Assembly: GCA_965224815.1 (NCBI GenBank)
Contig: CBDDAF010000003.1
Location: 2,790,001 to 2,854,000, forward strand
Direction: 5' to 3'
Source: CAYPEL01 sp036479985
Lineage (GTDB): Bacteria > Pseudomonadota > Gammaproteobacteria > DSM-19610
Length of the DNA: 64,000 nucleotides
Positions 61,035 to 64,000 of the stretch are shown in pieces. The notes beneath the pieces were generated by a model that had not been told where the DNA came from, ran no database searches, and saw only the letters and a program-made list of their open reading frames with translations. Made by a program: the position numbers and the translations under genes. Positions within the stretch are counted from its first letter, which is position 1. Each line of letters begins with the position of its first letter.

Positions 61035-61134
61035 GGTGGCTAGTCTAGCGGATTCAGTAGGGCGCAACAGCTTGTACATTTATGTGGGCTTTGCTAACAA
61101 CTGCCAAAAGAACAAAAAAGCATCAAGCGTCTAT

Positions 61135-61208
61135 TGTAGGGTGGGGTGAGGCACGAACCCCACCCTGTCTCGCAGATTCCAGTGGGGTTCGTGCCTGCCC
61201 ACCCTACA
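61135..61208. repeat. GC-rich palindromic repeat (GTAGGGTGGG type)
   Basis: Inverted arms TGTAGGGTGGGGTGAGGCAC and GTGCCTGCCCACCCTACA, with an internal AACCCCACC/GTGGGGTT pairing. To the right, AATTAAATAGCGGTTCTTTA (about 61216-61235) resembles the right end of the family A elements, so it may be a family A derivative with a different core. Confidence 0.75.
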
Positions 61209-61281
61209 GTTTCTCGAATTAAATAGCGGTTCTTTAATTAGTACGTTGCAGTTATCTTGTTTAGCGGTTTACCCTGCACCT

Positions 61282-61785
61282 ATGGATGAAAATCTTTCAG
61301 AAAGCGTTATAGCGCTAGGCGACCAACTGCGCAGACGCGGAGAATCACTAGTAACGGCTGAATCCTGTACCGGCGGCTGGTTAGCAAAAGTGTGTACAGA
61401 TATCGCTGGGAGCTCTGACTGGTTTGAGGCGGGTTTTGTAACCTATAGCAACTCTGCCAAACAAAGTATGCTCGGTGTTTCATCTGACACACTTGAAACT
61501 TATGGTGCAGTCAGCGAACAGACTGTACGGGAAATGGCGCAGGGTGCTATACAACAGAGCAAGGCTGATTGGACTGTTGCCATTAGCGGCATCGCCGGTC
61601 CCGGTGGCGGCAGCCCTGACAAACCAGTTGGTACAGTTTGGTTCGCCGGGGCGGGGCCGGAAAAGTGGATGCTGGCGCAGCGTATGTTGTTTGAGGGTGA
61701 TCGTGAAGCTGTCAGGCGGCAGGCCGTTGAGCACGCATTAGCGCTATTATATCAGCGAATACAAGCCGTGGATGTTGCACGGTGA
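61282..61785 (+). CDS. pncC: Nicotinamide-nucleotide amidase (PncC/CinA C-terminal family)
   Basis: A 167-residue protein. I chose the ATG at 61282 (MDENLSESVIALGDQL) over a TTG 12 codons earlier, by length compared with E. coli PncC. Signatures: LVTAESCTGGWLAKVCTDIAGSS, GFVTYSNSAK, YGAVSEQTVREMA and AISGIAGPGGGSPDKPVGTVW. It deamidates nicotinamide mononucleotide in NAD recycling. It is a stand-alone domain without the CinA N-terminal part. In gammaproteobacteria it often lies between mutS and recA, as here. Confidence 0.92.
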   Translation: MDENLSESVIALGDQLRRRGESLVTAESCTGGWLAKVCTDIAGSSDWFEAGFVTYSNSAKQSMLGVSSDTLETYGAVSEQTVREMAQGAIQQSKADWTVAISGIAGPGGGSPDKPVGTVWFAGAGPEKWMLAQRMLFEGDREAVRRQAVEHALALLYQRIQAVDVAR

Positions 61786-61792
61786 GTGGTAA

Positions 61793-62314
61793 ATGAAGCG
61801 CCTGTTCCTGGCATTATGGCCGCATGAAACTGTACGCACCCAGCTTGCCTTGTTGTCTGAACAAGTGGTTAAACAGCCGGTGCCAATCGCTAATCTTCAC
61901 ATGACACTGGTATTTATAGGCGCCAGTAATCAGACGCAAGCGGCGTGTATTTCTGAATTAGCGGCAACGATTTGTGTTGAACCTTTTGAAATAAAGCTCG
62001 ATTACCTGGGTGGTTTTCCAAAGCCTGGTATTCAATGGCTGGGTTGTCAGCAGTGCCCGCCTGCCTTATTGAAACTGGTTGATCGATTGAAAACAGCATT
62101 GCCGGTTTGCGGTTATCCGTCAGAAATGCGCCGTTACGTACCGCACGTGAGCTTATCGCGTAAAGTTAAACAACCTCAATTTCAGGTAATTGAAGCGCCT
62201 ATCTATTGGCCTGTCGAAGATTTCGTGCTGGTTGAATCCTGTGCAGAGAAGGGCGGTGTACGCTACCGGGTCATAGAAAAATGGGGCTTGGGTAATGCCG
62301 ATAGATGTGTATAA
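61793..62314 (+). CDS. thpR: RNA 2',3'-cyclic phosphodiesterase ThpR
   Basis: A 173-residue protein of the 2H phosphoesterase group. The two HxTx-type motifs are visible: HMTL with H36 and HVSL with H118, in the contexts NLHMTLVFIG and VPHVSLSRK. The N-terminus RLFLALWPHE is typical. It opens 2',3'-cyclic phosphate ends of RNA. It follows pncC by seven bases and precedes recA by 55 bases, a common arrangement. Confidence 0.93.
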   Translation: MKRLFLALWPHETVRTQLALLSEQVVKQPVPIANLHMTLVFIGASNQTQAACISELAATICVEPFEIKLDYLGGFPKPGIQWLGCQQCPPALLKLVDRLKTALPVCGYPSEMRRYVPHVSLSRKVKQPQFQVIEAPIYWPVEDFVLVESCAEKGGVRYRVIEKWGLGNADRCV

Positions 62315-62369
62315 TGACTACTGGATAAATTACCAGTAGTTGGTTAACAGGCTATAAACGGGAGGCTGT

Positions 62370-63413
62370 ATGGACGACAACAAACGCAAGGCTTTGAGCG
62401 CAGCGCTCGGCCAGATTGAGAAGCAATTTGGAAAGGGTGCCGTGATGCGCATGGGCGATGTCAGTGCGGCGCGTGATATTGAAGTCGTTTCAACTGGCTC
62501 GCTGGCGCTGGATGTTGCACTGGGTATCGGCGGTTTACCGCGTGGCCGGGTGGTGGAAATTTATGGACCTGAGTCATCGGGTAAAACGACATTGACGCTA
62601 CAGGTGATTGCCGAGGCGCAGAAAGCCGGCGGCACGGCGGCCTTTGTCGATGCTGAACACGCGCTGGATCCGGCGTATGCCGAGAAACTGGGTGTACAGG
62701 TGGACGACTTGCTAGTTTCACAGCCGGATACCGGTGAGCAGGCGCTGGAAATTGTCGACATGCTGGTACGCTCCAGTGCCGTTGATGTTGTGGTGATCGA
62801 TTCCGTGGCTGCCCTGACTCCCAAGGCCGAGATCGAGGGCGATATGGGTGACTCACATATGGGTTTGCAAGCGCGTTTAATGTCTCAGGCGCTGCGTAAA
62901 CTTACCGCCAATATCAAGCGTTCCAACACGATGGTGATCTTCATCAACCAGATTCGTATGAAGATCGGCGTCATGTTTGGCAACCCGGAAACCACGACGG
63001 GTGGTAATGCCCTGAAATTTTACGCCTCGGTGCGCCTGGATATCCGCCGTATTGGTGCCATCAAGAAAGGCGACGAAATAATCGGTAACGAAACCCGCGT
63101 TAAGGTGGTCAAGAACAAGATGGCACCACCGTTCAAGAAGGCTGAATTTGAGATTCTCTACGGACAGGGTATTTCACGCGAAGGGGAATTGATTGACCTG
63201 GGCGCGAAAGAAGGCATCGTCGACAAAGCGGGTGCCTGGTATAGCTATAACGGCGACCGTATTGGCCAGGGTAAGGATAATGTCCGCAACTTCCTGAAAG
63301 AGCATCCGGAGATCGCGCAGGATATCGATAACCAGCTACGCAGTAAATTGCTGGCGACTGATGTGCAGGTAAGCGAAAAAGACGAAACTGGTAAGGAACT
63401 TGAAGAAGCCTGA
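62370..63413 (+). CDS. recA: Recombinase RecA
   Basis: A 347-residue RecA. Walker A is GPESSGKTT, then the L1 and L2 loops (VALTPKAEIEGDMGDSHMG, GNPETTTGGNALKFYASVR), FINQIRMKIGVMFG and an acidic C-terminal tail (EKDETGKELEEA). CGGGAGGCTGT gives a strong ribosome binding site. I looked for a LexA box (CTGT-N8-ACAG) in the 55 bases upstream and saw no clear one. The recX start lies within its last codons. Confidence 0.98.
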   Translation: MDDNKRKALSAALGQIEKQFGKGAVMRMGDVSAARDIEVVSTGSLALDVALGIGGLPRGRVVEIYGPESSGKTTLTLQVIAEAQKAGGTAAFVDAEHALDPAYAEKLGVQVDDLLVSQPDTGEQALEIVDMLVRSSAVDVVVIDSVAALTPKAEIEGDMGDSHMGLQARLMSQALRKLTANIKRSNTMVIFINQIRMKIGVMFGNPETTTGGNALKFYASVRLDIRRIGAIKKGDEIIGNETRVKVVKNKMAPPFKKAEFEILYGQGISREGELIDLGAKEGIVDKAGAWYSYNGDRIGQGKDNVRNFLKEHPEIAQDIDNQLRSKLLATDVQVSEKDETGKELEEA

Positions 63414-63885
63414 TTCCAGATCCGGGCAGTCGTCAGATATCAAAACAGCAATAACGCGTGCATTGGACTTGCTGTCGCGGCGCGAGCACAGCGCAGGGAG
63501 TTGCGGCATAAGCTGGAATTGCGGAGTTTTGAAGCCTGGGCATATTGACGCTGCGCTGGAGCATTTGACTAGCAAAGGTCTATTAAATGAACAGCGTTTT
63601 GTTGAATGTTATGTCCATAGCCGTATCCAGCGCGGCTATGGTTCAGTACGGATCCGTGCTGAATTGCGCGAGCGTGGAGTCGATTCTGCTGACTGGTCAC
63701 CCGATGAAGGCATCGACTGGTTCGAACTGGCGCTAAATGCCCGGCAGAAACGTTTCGGAACAGGGTCGCCAAAAGACTTCAAGGAACGAGCAAAACAAAT
63801 GCGTTTTCTCCAGCAACGTGGCTTTACCGGCGAGCAGATCAGTGCCGCATTTACAGCATCCCCTCTCCCTCAGGGAGAGGGCTAG
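63400..63885 (+). CDS. recX: Regulatory protein RecX with an internal compensated frameshift
   Basis: A 161-residue RecX that modulates RecA filaments. It overlaps the recA end by 14 bases and starts at TTG. Family features are visible: ITRALDLLSRREHSA, HIDAALEHLTSKGLLNEQRFVECYVHSRIQRGYGSVRIRAELRERGV. Between them, residues 33-46 (GSCGISWNCGVLKP) do not fit the family, but the -1 frame of 63496-63537 reads ELRHKLELRSFEA, which does. A base lost near 63496 and one gained near 63537 explain it. The C-terminus runs into a repeat. Confidence 0.85.
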   Translation: MKKPDSRSGQSSDIKTAITRALDLLSRREHSAGSCGISWNCGVLKPGHIDAALEHLTSKGLLNEQRFVECYVHSRIQRGYGSVRIRAELRERGVDSADWSPDEGIDWFELALNARQKRFGTGSPKDFKERAKQMRFLQQRGFTGEQISAAFTASPLPQGEG

Positions 63886-63898
63886 GGAGAGGGAATTA
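63860..63898. repeat. CCCTCTCCC-type palindromic repeat at the recX 3' end
   Basis: CCCCTCTCCCTCAGGGAGAG followed by GGCTAGGGAGAGGGA. The last codons of recX (SPLPQGEG) and its TAG stop are inside the repeat, so the element supplies the gene's end. It resembles the arms of the repeat at 37471-37625. Confidence 0.8.
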
Positions 63899-64000
63899 AA
63901 AAAAGGCAGTTTGATTTGCAGCTGTCCTCTTTGAGAGAAGGAGTTTGCCAGGCTATGCCATCCCTCATTTTTTATTAAATTCTGTCTTTTAACCGCTAAT

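Overview
The window looks like chromosomal DNA from a free-living or symbiotic gammaproteobacterium of moderate GC. The mutS - pncC - recA - recX neighbourhood with fdxA nearby, and the PA0069-type radical SAM, DUF2058, DUF1841 and VF530 proteins, are typical of Gammaproteobacteria. I cannot assign a genus. I see no rRNA, tRNA, CRISPR array, prophage or intact transposase gene.

Layout. 1-7.5 kb holds a row of small conserved genes: SRPBCC, S4 RNA-binding, DUF2058, a short encapsulated-ferritin-like protein, RRM, VF530, a spermidine-synthase-like protein, DUF2237, DUF1499, an ICMT-like methyltransferase, a radical SAM protein, a thioredoxin-HEAT protein, MsrA and a double CDGSH protein. 7.8-12.2 kb encodes a Sel1-trypsin protease, a rhomboid protease and an LpxL-like acyltransferase. 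12.4-17.1 kb is an arsenosugar-type cluster: sterol desaturase-like, TVP38, ArsS, two glycosyltransferases, then ArsM. 18-23.4 kb encodes secreted proteins, ending in a 1,100-residue mosaic multicopper oxidase whose N-terminal DNRLRE domain is duplicated in the gene before it. DeaD follows.

26-32.6 kb, on the minus strand, is the most striking block. It is an HvfA-type cysteine-repeat RiPP precursor with HvfB (DUF692/MNIO), HvfC (DUF2063) and a DoxX protein, followed by a CopA-type copper ATPase and transaldolase. Together they suggest a copper-handling modified-peptide system. 34-36.4 kb is a compact operon of two DUF1538 membrane proteins, a PII-like protein and a CBS protein, which looks like an uncharacterised regulated transporter. 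36-46 kb holds redox, stress and signalling genes: TlpA-like, Hsp15, NUDIX, a two-REC protein, MoxR with a VWA/HEALH protein, adk, a GGDEF cyclase, a thioredoxin and mobA. 46.5-54.5 kb has xerD, dsbC and an AddAB-like helicase-nuclease pair. 54.5-64 kb has fdxA, a J-domain/PilZ protein, a patatin lipoprotein, mutS broken by a single-base frameshift, pncC, thpR, recA and recX. RecX carries a compensated double frameshift.

Intergenic space is rich in palindromic repeats. There are nine copies of a REP/MITE-like element with a TGTAGGAGCGGCTTCAGCCG core, several with TCTGATTAAT-type ends. A second palindromic family (CTCGCAAAGACGCAGAG) has three copies within 4.2 kb, one of them with an element of the first family nested inside. 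Other GC-rich palindromes are also present. All functions are inferred from sequence patterns read by eye; no database search was run.
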